From Amanita rubescens (lineage: Eukaryota; Basidiomycota; Agaricomycetes; Agaricales; Amanitaceae), in contig WION01000111.1 in assembly GCA_015039365.1 (NCBI GenBank), forward strand, positions 90,035 to 154,034: a stretch of 64,000 nucleotides of DNA, in the 5' to 3' direction. A model generated the notes under the pieces. It was not told the origin of the DNA, did no database searches, and saw nothing but the letters and a program-made list of their open reading frames with translations. Below, piece by piece: positions 10,496-22,768 of this stretch. Made by a program: the position numbers and the translations under genes. Position 1 is the first letter of the stretch. Every line of letters begins with the position of its first letter.

Positions 10496-13400
10496 ATGTT
10501 ATCATCTTCAGCCTCAACCTCATCTACTCTTGTCGACGAGAGCGCATCAGAACTGATTGATCAGTTGAAATTTACTCTCGAAGGGATCGTAGCGGACCGG
10601 CATGAATATCAACGCAAGTGTCAGGATTCATCGCTACGTGATGTCAAAGAAGCGATGAAAGGCCTTAAAGAGGCGGTGCCGAAGGACAGGGGGGAGTTAT
10701 CGAGAAAGTTGGCTAGTTGTGCCGCCTCACTTGACGCAATCGCTGTTATTGTTGGACCTCTCTTCCAAGCTGGTCAACCTGTCGCCCCGATCGTATTTGC
10801 GTCGATCGCTGCTATTTTTAAGGTATATATCTGTTGCTTAGCCACTTTCTCTATTATTTGACTCAATGGGGGAGTTAGTTATGCATAAATCGGGAAAAGG
10901 TCATCCAAGGTATTCGCTCAATATTTTACTATTTTCGCGAGTTGTCAATTCATAATTCTGTAGCAATCGCAGACACTTTCCTCATCATTGCGAACACCTT
11001 GCCCCACATCAGTCGACTTTCGTCTATTGAGCCATATAATCGTGCCGTCACCCAAATCTTTTCGGGAATGGTCAGATTTCTTGTGGATGCTGCCAAATTT
11101 CTTCGGAGAAATAGTATGCCAATCTGTCAATCTCTTCGTTCTTGTCTAATTGTGCATAAGAATTTGTACAGGCCACAGCTAGTTTCTTCGGCACCTCCAA
11201 CCTTGAGGATGCTTCCGCTCGCCTCAAGAACGACCTCGATATTACGCATTTCCTGACAACTGTGACAACCGTGTTATGTGAGCGCCTACTTCGGGATTGC
11301 TTCTTATGTAATTTAATGTTTTTATTTTACAGGGCAGAAAAAGAGGGACATACTTTTACGAATCAACCACGTTCCCTACGAAGAGGACTTGGAAGCGCGC
11401 AGGAAAGCCCGATTCGAAAATACATGCTCGTGGTCTTTGGCTCACCCGTTGATAGCCGAATGGCTGTATGGCGCAACAGACAAACTCTGGATTCATGGTA
11501 GTCCGGGCACTGGCAAGAGCGTCCTCGCCGCCTACTTGATCGATTTTGTTCAGGAGCAAATTAACAAAAGTACAGCGACACAAAGTTCATCCTTCGACTC
11601 GGAAGTCTTGCTGTATTTCTTTTGTGATGGTAGGAGTGCAGCTAGCCTGAAGAGATCGTCAAATTCAATTGCATTGACTCTCCTCACGCAACTCGTCAAC
11701 AACCCTAAGCTTCAACTGGAGAATTTCCCGGTGTTTATGGATTATGTAACGTCCGCGTCAATGAGTTACAATTTTCCTCTTGAAAAGCTGATGGGGCACT
11801 TGATGGCGATGCTAAGGACGTTTTCGAAAGTATGGTAAGCTCGCACAATGCGTTACGTTTGTTCTCTGGCTGAAACAATTTTCGTTCAATTGAGGATAAT
11901 TATCGATGCCTTGGATGAATGCAATGACGAGGTTGTTGAACCCAATGGCATCATCCAGCTGCTTCAAACGGAATCCAGGGGAGTCAATCTGAAACTTACG
12001 TGTCTTAGTCGAAGGGAGAGAACCATCAAGGACCGACTAGGCGGACTGGTGCCCTGTCGAGGTTGGTGGAGAGGACACTATGCAGAACGATCTTCATCGT
12101 TTCGCATCCGCCAAAGCATACGAACTGAAATTGGAATATCGGTATCCAGGTGATCCAACCAAAGTTGGCGGACTACATGGTACACGCTGCGGGGAACATG
12201 TTTCTCTACATTGTCCTCAAATTTGAAAATCTCAAACTTCTGTCACCAGCGCATATGAAGAACGAGATAGAACGTTCACCAGAGGAACTGGATGACCTTT
12301 ATGCACAATACCTCGACCGAAGGATGAAGCAGAATCAAGATCCTGATAACAAATTGGCTATATGGGCCTTGCAGTGGATCGTTTATTCACGGCAGCCAAT
12401 AACTTCCCTTTTGTTGGACGCTACAGTTGCCTTGACAGGCCACCAGCTCAATGAAACCAGGCACATTCCCGACGTCAGAAAACCATTGGAGGGGGTGCTC
12501 GGAATTCTGGTGGAGTTCCGCAAGGCCTCGGATAGATGGCAGGCCACGTTGGTTCACCAGACCCTGAAAGACTTCTTGGTTCGCTCTGGCGATAATAACA
12601 AAACAACCCTGCTACGCGTTGCTGATCCGTCACGCATCCTACTTCGTCTGAGGAATCCCCTTCACGAAACCCGGCTGCGCGATAATCTTAGCACCATACG
12701 GAAACCCATCCAAGAAACGGAACTTTACGTGCTTTGCGATCCACTGCGATCCGGGGAGTCTCACCTACGACTTCTCGAAGCATGTGTCGTTGGATTATCT
12801 TCACACAAGTTCTTGGTACCGTTCCAGAGGTATAACGACTCTCTTGACCGCAGACGAACGGAACTGAGCAAGAAACAACGGCATAAGCGGCTTGAATCGG
12901 AACTCTGTGATTGTAACCAGTGGGGTCATTTGAAGGAACTGAGGCGACTATTGGAACTGGACGACGCACGGCGCCGACGACAGGAAGAAATGGCGGATAT
13001 ACGGGAGCATTTAAGAACCAACTTTCGCAACGCAGTCGGGCAGTTGGAAGACGCGAAGCTGAGGCGTCAGGAGCGGCTCAAGCAACTGGAAGAATGGGAG
13101 AAAGCGGGGTGGCGCCGTGAACGAGAAGAGGCAGATGACCTGCATGAGCTCACTCCTCTTGGATTAAACGATCTTCTCAGCTATGCATTTGGCAACGTTT
13201 CGTCCCACATCGGTGAGACACTACGACACCGCGACAACATCTGGAATCCCGCTGAACATCTCATATCCCTCCTTGACATGTATCTCGACCGAGTGACAAT
13301 TTTTGCATCTTCTGTTGCGGCAAATACAAAATCCCAACTTCAAGCTCCAACATCACGGCCTAGCGCAAAGGACTCGTCTCATATTGCAACTCTCAACTTT

Positions 13401-13820
13401 GCCCTGCGATCTTTGAATCTCACAGTTTCCAACATCAAATGGCTATCCCAAGTATCCAGCGGCGAAAGTCAACTCCTTGGTGACGCCGCGCTCGCATATC
13501 ACTACTGGAGGTGGTCAATGTTTCCTCGATTCAGCAATACAACCACCAATCCTACAAGCATTCTACACAAGAAGATCCTGATATCCCTCGATGATATCGA
13601 AGCTATGTCAGAACAGAGGCGACTCAAATATCTGCTTGGACTGGCGACGCAGGCTTTGATAAGTTTGCGGCGCTCTGAGGTTGCATTGTACACCATCGAT
13701 GAAGAATGGCAGGCGATCATCGGGGCCAGTAATCTTATTGATGCCAGCCAGCGTGCCGCGCAGACGTTTGTACGCTACTGCGGTCTACCAGATCTGCGTA
13801 CGCCTTCCTGCACAACATGA
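10496..13820 (+). CDS. NACHT-type STAND NTPase (two apparent frameshifts)
   Basis: Exons 10496-10822, 10879-11113, 11179-11277, 11333-11834 and from 11895; all junctions keep frame. The first about 220 residues resemble the fungal STAND N-terminal Goodbye-type helical domain (GPLFQAGQPVAPIVFASIAAIFK). Exon 4 carries Walker A HGSPGTGKS. The exon 4/5 junction gives the Walker B IIIDALDEC, the expected distance away. The NACHT tail AGNMFLYIVLKFENL and VHQTLKDFLV motifs follow. A strongly charged coiled coil (about 12850-13150) precedes an alpha-helical C-terminus without ankyrin or WD repeats. Frame changes at about 12052 and 12140 each look like one extra base. Fungal NACHT proteins act in heterokaryon incompatibility and defence; that role here is inference. 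Confidence 0.8.
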
Positions 13821-13852
13821 ATTAGTCACCTATTTTCGACAAAGATGATTTC

Positions 13853-14607
13853 ATGAGTTCGATCTTACTCCAGCCCCTTCCGAGACCATCGGCTGGTAAT
13901 CATTGGGGTAACATGCGCCAGGCGTTGGTACAGCACTGGGTCGATTATCCGCTCACTCTCGCCTGTTCTTGCAGTCGTGTTCTTTACGGCGGGAGTGATG
14001 AACTGGATTCTGGTATGGATCCCGGTCCTTTTTGCCCTCTCATGCTCCGGGGGAAGGCTGTACAACTGCCAGAGTTCTGACCCCTCCAATGTCCATGAAA
14101 TTTCACATATACTCACGCCATCATTTCTTATCGGCCGACTCTTTTTCTTGCGTTATCGTGTTGCAGTTGCCATCAGCGTTGACATTCCCGATCATTGTGT
14201 TCTATACGGCCGTACTTCTCTATTTCGCATTCCATTCATGTGGACCATGGAGCGCAGGCGTGCATCGCATCTGGCCTGGACAAATATTATCCTATACGAC
14301 AGCAGTCATGAGCTGGTCATGCGTGTTTACCCTACTCTGGCATGGTGTGGTTTCAGCACTCCTCCAGGATATGTCAGTTTCTGCGGTCTTGAACGTTGTC
14401 ACTGCCCATATTTTTTCTCTCAATATGGTCACCATTGCAATAGACCGCACTGGCCTTCATCGTGCTTATGCCCAATTGGGGCAAATTTCGGCTTGTCCTG
14501 AACACTTGCCTTATCCATCAGGAAAAACTGAGATTTCTGTACGTATTGAACCAAGCGACGAACAAAGTATTAAGTGTACGTTAAAGGATGAGATGTCCGG
14601 GTCATAA
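13853..14607 (+). CDS. small multi-pass membrane protein
   Basis: Exons 13853-13895, 13975-14090 and 14167-14607 join in frame to 199 residues. The intron 1 acceptor TTGCAG and intron 2 acceptor GTTGCAG are good. Hydrophobic segments: VVFFTAGVMNWILVWIPVLFAL (exon 2), ALTFPIIVFYTAVLLYFAF, a segment around SYTTAVMSWSCVFTLLWHGVV, and a weaker one around LNVVTAHIFSLNMVTIAI, so three or four membrane spans, followed by a short hydrophilic tail with SGKTEISVRIEPSDEQS. It starts only 33 bp after the NACHT stop on the same strand. I recognise no family. Confidence 0.55.
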
Positions 14608-17600
14608 AATACATACGACACTTCATAGCCGTATGATCTAACTTGTACATAAATAATATCATTCTTGCAAGCTGTTAGTGGGAAGTGAATTGCCGACTTG
14701 TTTAACCGTCTGATTATGCATAATTATGACGCAGTGAGCAAGGTAATTTTTGAAATGCTGCCGATCATCATAGGGTCCAGCGCAGAATATGTCAATTATG
14801 TCAAGAGTGCCGTAGTACTCCGGACGCCCTTCATTTGACTCCAGAACAGTGAAAGAGCGATATAGCGTTGACGATTCAAAACGCTTTGCAAACTCCATTC
14901 TACCCTCTACAATCTAGTATAGGCGGTTGGCACATCAGCAAAAATTTAGAGAGACATTCGACTCGTTTCTATTTATTGCCAAAAACTATGCTACGAAGGG
15001 ACTTGCGCACTTCCCTTCCATGGCGTAAACCAACCATTTTTTAGTTTTGTGGAATCCTGCGACATGTCCGACCTGACGTTGTGACCTGGATCCAGCGCCG
15101 CCGCTGGCTTTGTGGCGCGGCTCTTATGCTGATGATATATAACGAACCATTTTAAAGCTAACTGTTCCCCGACTCGGAGTGTCAGTAAAATAGTTCGAGA
15201 AGCGATGGATAAAACCAAGGTGGTAATTACTAGATGTGAAATACGTTCTTGAAGCGGCCCGATTGTTCGCAACCAAGGAAGCACTGGCAGCCCAGAACTC
15301 CGAGTTTCCCAGCGATGACTCGGAGCAGTAGCAGATATACGCCATCTAAGCGATATTTTTACTTGAATAAGACGTTAAACGTCAGACTAGTATTGGGGAA
15401 TAAAATCCATATACTAATTGACATATACTGTCACGTTTGGCTCGCGCCGCAACAAAACCATGCTAAACAGTTTATCAGTAAACTGGGAAATAAAAGATGA
15501 TTTTCCACCCGTACGGACGCTGTAATCTTCCGACGTACATTGCTTCTTGGCAGAGAATTCCTAAGTGAAGTTTGAGTGAATAAATGAATGCATTTGTCTC
15601 GAAATAAAATATGAATAGCAGTACAAGATTCCTGAAAAAGCTTGAATTGAGAACGAAGTGGATGACCAGTCACCCAGAGGCCGTAAGAAACGCTGGATAC
15701 GAGGACAATAGCTGACAAGTCTACACAATGTCAGGGAACCCCGTTGAATTCATTAGTCATAGTACGACTCTTCAAGTAGACACCCGTTACATAGCTGCTT
15801 GGCCATTCAGTGTACCGTGGTCCAGCTTAAGTGGCTTGTGAATAAATGCCGAATCGGACTTGCTAATGTTAGTCGATTTACACGTTTAGCGCCAGGGCTT
15901 TTGTATGCAAGGAACGGAAAATTGACGAGCCAGGCGGTCCGCCAACTCCATGAGCTATGGCGACACGATACGCTCATCAATCATTTCAAGCACAGCATGC
16001 ATTGCACACAAAATCGTACCGTAAGGAGTAAATTAATTGTCACGTCACTGGGTGCATATATCTTGAATTGATCCAATGTCAAGGCTAGATCTCCACTGGA
16101 AAGGGCCGGGGGAACAATTATGTAGATGCCTCAGAGAAGCGGCCATCATAAAGGTCCTGTACCGTGCTGGGCGATTTCTTGGCCTGTCCCCGAGTGGAAA
16201 TTTTAGGGAGAATATCATATGGGAGTTTCTACACGCTCTCTGCATTGCACCTGGTAACGCCAAGTTCCGCGGACAATGAAACACAAAGCACACCTACAGC
16301 AGGGCCCGACATTGATCGGGAAAAAAGATAATGTGTCATTATCGCACAGGGCCCGCATCATGTGCTTGGTGCAGGGAAGACACGCAGTGCTTGTAAACAA
16401 TCGGACATGATAGCAAGTGAGGCGTTCATAGAAAGAGGCGAATATATCCCAAAGCAAGAAGAGAGATTCTGGTGATGATCCTCTGAGAAAGTCGTACGTA
16501 GCGAATTCGGCGTAAGTGCTACCAGCATTTCACGGTCAACAAATGACTTGTAATGCTGGGATGACGCTAATGATACGAGCAGCGCCTCAGAGTATTACCG
16601 AGTCACCAAAGCCGCTAAGGTTCAATCATGATCAAGACAATCATGCGATATTGTAAGCGTACTACACCTTTCGATCAGACTGATGTAAACTGTCATTCCA
16701 GGTACTCCCGGACCGATGTCTTGGGAATATCAGTTCTGGTACTACGCATGTCAGGAACCAGTTCAGTGCATGTCAGCACGCAGGTCCGTCACGGGTTTGC
16801 ATATGAGATTGGAACAGCTGTCTTAATCACCCTGACATATGGTAAGATCTGAACTTACCGGTGCACAAAGCACTGCCTTCTCCGGGCTTCATGGATCTGG
16901 GAAGCGAAAAAACCAAGTTACTAGAAGGGAAGGATCACGGAGTGAACCTCGCTACCAAGGACGGCACGGACGTGGCGGCCCGGGCTCACCCGGAAGGTCC
17001 AGCGTTATTCCGTGCAACACCGCACAATAATCAATTATAAGCGCCTGATCCGATTCCGAGATTGCCCGGTTAGCACGCGGAAGCCGCTGAGTTGGTACGT
17101 CCAGGGTGCTGGTGAATGCATGTAATTGCCGCGACTGCCTGGCCCAGCGAAAGAATTTCGGTCTTTACCGCCTGTACTATAGCTTGCGAGCATTGAATGC
17201 GCATGATGAAACCATGTTTTCGTATCACGTTGCACTGCCATTTAGAAATATCTACCCCATGCGAAAAGAGTGAAAAATGGCCACCAAGATGCACAGTGAT
17301 TCATTCTTCGCTCCTAAAATTTGTTGATACAGACATTATGCAAAAACTACCGAAAATTCGGGTCCCTAAGATCAAAAAACACAAAAGGCTTAGTAAAGTA
17401 ATTTCACTCATTTAAAATCGAATGTTGTACATACTCACGTCGCGGTCCTCGGCAATAAGTATATATGGGCCCCGGGCCCTCGTAAGACGGCTTGATGGAC
17501 GAAACTAGATTGGCATTTTTTGAGTCCAGACGTAAAGCACACGCTGTTTTGTTCGCCGTCGATATACTTGCCCAAAGAAGCGCCGCATGCCATTCAGGCT

Positions 17601-20600
17601 GTCATCATGATGCAAAGTCGGACGTTTTTAAGTCTCTTGAAGTGGTAACCGAGTAATGGTGCCGAGAGTGGTATGGAACAAGCTAAGGTGCAGTTAGCCC
17701 ACAATATCTGATAAGATTGGGCAAGTGATTATTGCAATTATATATATAGCGGCTTGTGACATGCCGTCGTATTTTTAAACCTGCTTGCAACTAAATCATC
17801 TTTTGCTTTTATTCATGTTGGCACCCTGCATTTTGCGTCGTACCAGCAGCATGAAACACGCACTAAAAGGTGATGCTCCGGGGAATTTCGTACGCTAGCA
17901 AAATTTTGGGCGGCGCCGCCTGCCATATCCTGTTATAGCAGCACAATAAGTTGATTGCATAAGCGCGACCCTGCACTACATGTTTGGAAAAATTCGCGGT
18001 GATAGGTATCAGCATGACGTACTTGGTTTGGAATAGAGCCAGCGGCTTGATCTTGATTTTGTACCAATACTGGTTTCTAAGAATTTCCGGTCCAGTCGGC
18101 GAAATTCCCTCCAAAAAACAACATACAAGGCTCCATCTCACCCTTGCTCCGTAATCAACTGGAACCTGCCGAGTCAGCAACCCGTCGATGCCAAGGAGTC
18201 GAGCGACAACATACACGCGGGCTTAGAATCACCGCTTTCGCCATAAACAAACAGCCAACTTTGACAGGGAGAAATTTTCCGCGCGATATTTCCCCATACT
18301 AGTCCATCGGCGAAGCTCTGCAGCACTGGCTGGGATTCGCACATCGGCACAGTGCATCGACACCTGCGATAACCCCGGTCGCAGTGACGAGTTCCGGCCG
18401 CGGATGCGAGACATTAGCGAAATGATCAGTGTGGCACATCTCAGGTTTGTGTATTTCGTTTCCGACCAGCGCTAGTAAGTCAAAGGAGGTCAATAACGTC
18501 AAATAACATCTCGGACCTTCTCAAAGAACTCACCGGTACCAACACCCTCAACACCACAACCTCCCATGTCACTCGGCCCCTATCATTCCAACCGGACAAT
18601 TACATCCATTCCTTTATTTCAAATATCGTATTCTGAATATTGCCGTCATTCTATACTTACTGCGTGATTTGCGGAATCCACACGCCCGATAAGCATAGAA
18701 GATCGGAGGGAGGGAAAGGAAAGGGATACCCTTACGCGTAGGCTGTTAGTCAACCGGGCCCAGTGATTTCTGAGTTTGGACAGAAGTCAAGTGTCACTTT
18801 CGGTATTTGCCACGGCAGCTTGCGCGGTCGTACTGAAAGGGTGTAAACTAGGGTAGTCAACGGTACAAGTATACTGTTACGTTCAGAAATGTATTAGACA
18901 TTAGTTACGATATACATTATTTGGCCGGCCAACATCCAAACGTGCTAGTACACATGTGTTCTAGAAACGTCCCCGTCATTACGTGTGAATTCAGTCCGCT
19001 GGCTCAACCTGAATAGGCACAGTGATCTTTTGACTCCTGATTACAGAGAGTCAATAGAGTAGCGTTTCACTCGGTAAAAAAAACTGTATAACAATTCAAA
19101 AATGATTTTTTTTTTCTGTTGCGGTGGATGTACATCATAGGCTCCACTCCCCGCAAGCCCTGTAGCTGTACCACATATAGTCATATTACGAACTTGCGAT
19201 GCAGAAACTAATACGGGCAAGCTATCTGGTTGCGACGTCGATAGAAGCCGTCACGTCGAGGCCGGGAAAACTCGTAACGTCGACGCTTCTGAAGAATCAG
19301 TTCGAGAGGGGCGAGCGCTCGTCGGCGCAGCTCAACACAAATGAAATGAAATGAGCGATGCGCATTGCCTGTAGCTCCGAAAGAACTTGTCGCATCGCGA
19401 TGAGAGCAATCGAACTCTTTTTTGTGTATATACGTAGCAACGGATCTTGTGCGCATCCAGCTGGCGACCCACTGTTCTACTGCGTGTGCAGCATCGTATT
19501 GTTAACTAGAAGATTTACTATATTGATAGACCCTAAGACGTCAGCTATGCGCTACTGGCGGTCAATCGCCCTGGGTAGTACCTCGGGATGCATATCGACT
19601 CCTGATGACGTGGAACTCTTGAAAGCCCCAAAGATGAAAAGACTTGGCCTAGTACCAGTCAACCATATGTGAATGGTTGAAGCGAATACTGGATTTACTG
19701 CGGTCCGCTCCGCATCGGCATAAGCACACCGTCGTGCCTTAGGCTCAGGAACTATGGGTTGCATGAGCACCCGCTTATAGTTGAGCATCAGATTTCGTTG
19801 CCTGTCGTTGCCCCGAGTCGTTTCATTACCAGAAGGAAGTGTCTGCCCTGAAAGTATTGCCCTGGGCAGCTGCTCAGCCGAACTTTTTGCCAAAAGGAGA
19901 AAATGCCGGCGGTGAGAACCTGCAGGAAAGCCGGTGAGTCGGGAACTGAGTTGCCAACGTACATCCGCGTCCAACCGCGTCAATAGATATGGATGCGTGC
20001 AGTCAGGGGTTCTTAATCCGAGTATAGTGCCTCCTTACAACGAGGCATCTTTGCGCATCTAAACGAGATGCGATGCTTGAGCTTCTGTATAAAGGCTATG
20101 CATTACATTTGTTGAGCAAAAAGAAAAACGTCCGGCGTCGCAGTTCTGAGTCGACCCAGCACGAGACCGCGGGGGAAAGTCCACTTATTAGTCACTTTTC
20201 GTGCGACGACGTACAGGAAGAAACGGCTTCCCGCTCCAGCCAGAACAGCGCAACTCAATTAGATTAATCACGATGTTCTTGACACTTCGTTGTGCGCGTG
20301 TCAGTTGTCAAGCCTTTCGGTATATTTAAAGTACTCACCATCTATCAAATTCTCTAACCCCATCGCCTTAATCGATTCGCGACCTGGCCATCATCGTACA
20401 GAATACCCCGTATATGCCTACTTGGCGCGACTGACACGCACAGCTATTGAATATTGATGCAATGCATGATGATGTGCGCCTAGACACTTCTCATTGGCTG
20501 CCGTCGGTCAAAGTTCAGCCGGCGACTCGCACAAAGGAGACCGGATGGGATATCTCTTCTTCCGTTCGTAATCAGCTTTTTTTTTTCACGTTCATGAGAC

Positions 20601-22768
20601 TCTGAGTCTGATTCTGAACGGATAGTTCAAGTTGGGGTTAAGCGTGGTGGTGGCTCTGATGATATTTGATTTGAGTCACCCTCTTTTCCCCTGACGCGTG
20701 CCAGCGAGCGGGTCACATGCAGAAGAAGACTCTGAGGCTGTTCGTGTTAATCATATCGATGTTATGTGGAACGTTCTATATTCAGCTGCGGAGGGCCATT
20801 GTAAAGTCTCCTAAGACCATATCCGGTAGGCAGCGTCGCCTAACGAATCAAATGTGATTTTTTTTTCCACCTGGTTACATACACAGATCCGTTACCGCGT
20901 CAATCTTATCTAGTACCCAATCTGGCTGGCAGCGTCCACGGGGTCAAAAGGCTAAATCTTCCCTCTTGAATTTTATTTCAGGAGTCGACGTTCCCCTTTC
21001 GGGTAAGTGGAATGACAGCGGAATGAATCGGTTCGTAATTTCGTATCATTTGCGTAATGCCCGATTAAGCAAGTGCTCGTTGTTGAGATTTGAGCACAGA
21101 TTTCTGGATCTCCGTGGCCCTGAAAGTTGGCGGTGGCGGTGGAGGGAAGGGGGGAGACGAAGCGAGGGGAAACGGACCATAAAGGGAAACTGCCTCGCAG
21201 GTACACCTTATTTTCTTTGGAGTTGTACGCATTTCCTAACGGAGAGTTCATGATTCCCTTCGCTACGGTTCTCAATGCGAATACGGATCGAAACTAATTG
21301 ACATGAACTCATCGGCGTATCCGTGGTAGCCACATCTTGTGCTAGGCAGTGATCCCCATGGAGCGTTGCGCAATGCACACCACCCTTTGTTCACAACGAA
21401 CAAAATGTAATTGAAATAGTGTGATATGGAATGCGTACCTACGCGCTGCATCATGCGCACGCTTCCATAAGTAAAGCATAAGCTCACACATTATTATCCA
21501 CAATAGAAAAGATGCTTTTAGGCAGGGAAGGAAACGGCACTTAGCAAGCATGTACGGCAGCGCACATTGACGGCGCCGAAGATGGCTTCTGCTGTTCCCA
21601 AGAGTCCCCAATGACCCTTTGGGCGCAGAGTTGTTCAGCGCAGCAGATAAATAAGTATGCAAAGCTTATCATTATCGTTAGCAGGTAACTGAAATGTCTT
21701 GTCCCCATACAGACCGTATATTCAAATGTGATCTATACGCCGCGGCGGGCCCATCACTATTAACCTGAATGTAAAATTACGGTGGACTTCAGTAATAATA
21801 ATGTAAAGGGAAAGGTCAGTATAAAGTAGTGATACAATCATTAAATCAGTCAAATTGGTACCGCATCATTCTTTACGGTTCGTGCTGGAAATGGGAAGCG
21901 ACGGGCTAACAAGCAGCGGAGAATGAAAAAGCAAAATTGTGCGGCGCCCGCTAATACCTTTTTTTTATTACTATACATGCGCCCCAGTTACGTTCAAAGG
22001 ACAAAGGAGAGAGGAGCAGACATTGTCTTGTCTCAATAATTGACTCTACATTAGACACTGAAACACGTGTAGGTGACGAACCTTGTGAAAATATATTGTC
22101 ACGGTATTTTACGATATATAGAGTCGGGTCCGACGGCAAGACGAAAGGCGGAGAGATATGGCACGATCAATGATAGATCCATCCGATATGTGTGGCATTG
22201 AGACAGGTAGGGGTGAGGAAAGAATGATTTAGAGAAGACATCATATCAGTAGCGGCAAGTGAAACGGCGTCAGTGCATATATGGGATACTGCCCTGGACG
22301 AGAAGGTGAAGCGGAGACGCATGGCGTACTGATGAGGATTACGGAACAGAGAGAGACAAGAATTCAGACACGGACGGAATCTGACAGTATAGTAACGACG
22401 GGGCGAAAGCGAAAGCAGGCTCGAAATGAGACCGAACCAGACCAGATCACGTGTTAGTGCTGAGAAAGGGGTAAGGCTATGGGGAATCCCTGGGGAATCC
22501 CCTTTGGATGGACGGCAGGGATGTGCCGAGAACCTAAAAAGGCAAGGGCTAGGATCGGTCGAAAACAGGACGAACCGGAAAGAGAGGAAGATCAGCGCAA
22601 AAGCAAGCCGGCGCTGAGATTGTGACAAATTCCACCTTGTTCCAACCCTTTGGTGTCCCTCCCCTGATGCGGAAATCTAGCCACGTCCTCAATTTTACTC
22701 CTCCGAGTCCGTCAAGTCGTATTCCGTTTTAAATATCTAAATGGTCCCTTCACCCTCTCGCCGATGCC
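14608..22768. other. 8-kb gene-free region upstream of cyclin
   Basis: No open frame here shows family features, introns or consistent coding composition; the longest (for example 19552-19983 minus, 22167-22628 minus) look like chance. Scattered homopolymer T/A tracts occur near 19075-19120, 20575 and 20858. The last 350 bp are strongly purine-rich on the plus strand (22280-22620) and then pyrimidine-rich near the start codon, as in fungal promoters with CT-rich leaders. A CACGTG box lies at about 22449. Confidence 0.55.
22481..22501. promoter_or_regulatory. doubled palindromic motif GGGGAATCCC upstream of cyclin
   Basis: Two perfect copies of GGGGAATCCC separated by one T, giving 11-bp phasing, about one helical turn. 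They sit about 270-290 bp before the cyclin ATG, close to a CACGTG box. Near-palindromy and phasing suggest a dimeric zinc-cluster or Rel-like factor site, but this is inference from pattern only. Confidence 0.35.

Noticed and set aside
14659..14898. 79-codon minus-strand frame after the membrane protein
   Set aside because: Too short, no family, no flanking exons.
19552..19983. 143-codon minus-strand frame
   Set aside because: No recognisable segment, no splice partner, lies in the gene-free region; consistent with chance.
22167..22628. 153-codon minus-strand frame rich in Ser, Leu, Phe, Arg
   Set aside because: A product of the purine-rich plus strand upstream of the cyclin; low complexity and no domain.
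22741..22768. upstream cyclin start at 22741 with read-through to 23520
   Set aside because: It would read 56 bp with perfect donor and acceptor signals as coding; the 22769 start plus intron gives a better N-terminus in the same downstream frame.
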